DNA from: an uncultured Bacilli bacterium
GTDB lineage: Bacteria; Bacillota_I; Bacilli_A; RF39; UBA660
Assembly: GCA_944364705.1 (NCBI GenBank)
Contig: CALVWH010000099.1
Coordinates: 1 to 7,610 of the forward strand
Length of the DNA stretch: 7,610 bases
Direction: 5' to 3'
Under the pieces are notes generated by a model that saw nothing but the letters and a program-made list of their open reading frames with translations, had not been told where the DNA came from and made no database searches. Positions 6,789 to 7,610 of the stretch are shown here, one piece after another. The position numbers and the translations under genes were made by a program. The stretch's first letter is position 1. Each line of letters opens with the position of its first letter.

Positions 6789-7054
6789 AACATTCTCCTA
6801 TATTCTTCTAAAAGATCACGAAGTTCTTTTTCTTTTTTTTCTCCAACGATTCGGTTTATCTCTTTCCCATCTTTATAAAAAATACAAACCGGAAGGATTT
6901 TTCCAATCGATCTTGTTTCTACGATCTCTTCATCAAAATCTACATCATAATCGATAAAGGTAAATTCTGGGTAATCTTTTTCTATTTTTTCCCAAAGACT
7001 TCTCATTAGTAAACAAGATGGACACCATACGGCACTAATTCTCTCTATTTTCAT
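6785..7054 (-). CDS. Small cytoplasmic thioredoxin-like protein (CPSC)
   Basis: An 89-residue thioredoxin-fold protein with no signal peptide. The active site AVWCPSCLLM has Cys11 and Cys14 near the first strand, as in thioredoxins, but with Pro-Ser where classical thioredoxin has Gly-Pro. FTFIDYDVDFDEE (31-43) is the usual second strand and loop, and KILPVCIFYKDGKEI (52-66) carries the cis-proline (Pro55) and the G-containing strand; an extra Cys57 follows the cis-Pro. The protein is short compared with about 105 residues for a typical thioredoxin, mainly lacking the N-terminal strand and helix. AGGAGG lies four bases before the ATG and overlaps the TAG of the upstream gene. Its stop overlaps the start of the CcdA-like gene, so it is a plausible cytoplasmic electron donor to that transporter. 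The partner role is inferred from context. Confidence 0.87.
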   Translation of the reverse strand: MKIERISAVWCPSCLLMRSLWEKIEKDYPEFTFIDYDVDFDEEIVETRSIGKILPVCIFYKDGKEINRIVGEKKEKELRDLLEEYRRML

Positions 7055-7062
7055 AAAACCTC

Positions 7063-7610
7063 CTATTTTATTTTCACATCGAAAAATTTTACCAATTCTA
7101 ACGCACCAATCGGATCGATCATCATTCCTCGAATCGAATCCAAATCACTATGAAATCCTTCGATTTTACAAGTAGAAAAATCAAGATTTCGAAGAGGGGT
7201 TCGATAAATTTCACTATCAGAAAAATCATTGTTTGAAAGATGTACTTCTTCTAAGGTAGATTCGAAAAAACGTGCTTCTTTGAAACAAGATTTATTGATT
7301 TGCACTCTCTTCGTTTTACATTCACTAAAATTGCTATACATGAAATTGCATTCTTCAAACGTTACATCATGGAAATAGGAAGATGAAAAATTTGATCCAA
7401 CAAATTTACAATTTTTAAAAGATACGGTATGAAAACTACATTCTTCAAAATCGGTATTCGAAAAATTGCAATCTTCAAAGCGAACTTCTTTAAAATACGT
7501 TTGAAGGAATTTTCCTTCGATATCTTGTACCTTTTCAAAGAGAGAGTCAAAAAAACTATAATCTTTTTTTATTCCTTCGAATTTTCCTTTCCATAAAACA
7601 TGATGATAAT
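7063..7610 (-). CDS. Pentapeptide-repeat protein, 5' end outside the window
   Basis: The frame is open from the window edge (first whole codon at 7608) to TAG at 7063, giving the last 181 residues. From about residue 38 it is a run of pentapeptide-type repeats with Phe at the centre and small, Asn, Cys or Ser residues flanking: examples are VRFEDCNFSNTDFEECSF, VSFKNCKFVGSNFSSSYF, and VTFEECNFMYSNFSECK. Such repeats fold into a right-handed quadrilateral beta-helix. The C-terminal RGMMIDPIGALELVKFFDVKIK resembles the closing helix often seen in this family. Cysteines recur at equivalent positions in the repeats. Some relatives (Qnr, McbG, MfpA) protect DNA gyrase, but most have no known function and nothing here picks out a target. 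The Met at 7341 is internal to the repeats and is not the start. Only eight bases separate the gene from the thioredoxin, so they are likely co-transcribed. Confidence 0.85.
   Translation of the reverse strand, partial: YHHVLWKGKFEGIKKDYSFFDSLFEKVQDIEGKFLQTYFKEVRFEDCNFSNTDFEECSFHTVSFKNCKFVGSNFSSSYFHDVTFEECNFMYSNFSECKTKRVQINKSCFKEARFFESTLEEVHLSNNDFSDSEIYRTPLRNLDFSTCKIEGFHSDLDSIRGMMIDPIGALELVKFFDVKIK

Noticed and set aside
7063..7341. A 92-residue gene starting at the Met at 7341
   Set aside because: The frame is open upstream to the window edge and keeps encoding pentapeptide repeats, so this Met is internal.
7362..7550. A small minus-strand gene in another frame
   Set aside because: It overlaps the pentapeptide-repeat coding frame and shows no domain, no repeats and no ribosome site.

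Overview
This AT-rich window (about 30 % G+C in the lines I counted) carries every supportable gene on the minus strand, so transcription runs from high to low coordinates. The gene content points to a Bacillota/Bacilli-type bacterium, perhaps one of the low-GC uncultured gut lineages. The evidence is the cluster rlmN - PP2C phosphatase - PASTA kinase (the Bacillus rlmN-prpC-prkC order), strong AGGAGG-type ribosome sites, short overlaps between genes, and SigA-like promoters. The code looks standard: TGA, TAA and TAG all end genes, and Trp is TGG. I cannot name a genus.

Layout in the direction of transcription. Unit 1 (7610 to about 5497) holds the 3' part of a pentapeptide-repeat protein, a small cytoplasmic thioredoxin-like protein (CPSC), and a secreted CPHC thioredoxin-fold domain fused to a CcdA/DsbD-like six-helix membrane domain. 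It ends at a good intrinsic terminator. The last two genes look like a compact thiol-electron relay from cytoplasm to cell surface. Unit 2 (about 5472 to 3216) has its own extended -10 promoter and encodes a YdjI-type SPFH protein with a C-terminal zinc ribbon, then a DUF5684-like membrane protein with a long Pro/Asn/Gln-rich tail. Unit 3 (about 3207 to beyond base 1) starts at a second extended -10 promoter and encodes RlmN, a PrpC/Stp phosphatase and a PrkC kinase, coupled by one- and four-base overlaps.

The most surprising observation is in unit 3. Two conserved genes are each interrupted by one in-frame TAA with recognisable homology in the same frame on both sides. In rlmN it is codon 65 (2967-2969). 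In the kinase it is codon 447 (62-64), in the middle of the second PASTA repeat, and the rest of the repeat continues to the window edge. Neither shows a frameshift. The explanations are real nonsense mutations, base-call or assembly errors, or UAA readthrough/suppression; three other genes here seem to end normally with TAA, which argues against wholesale reassignment. I found no RNA genes, CRISPR arrays or insertion sequences, and no gene-free stretch longer than 300 bases.
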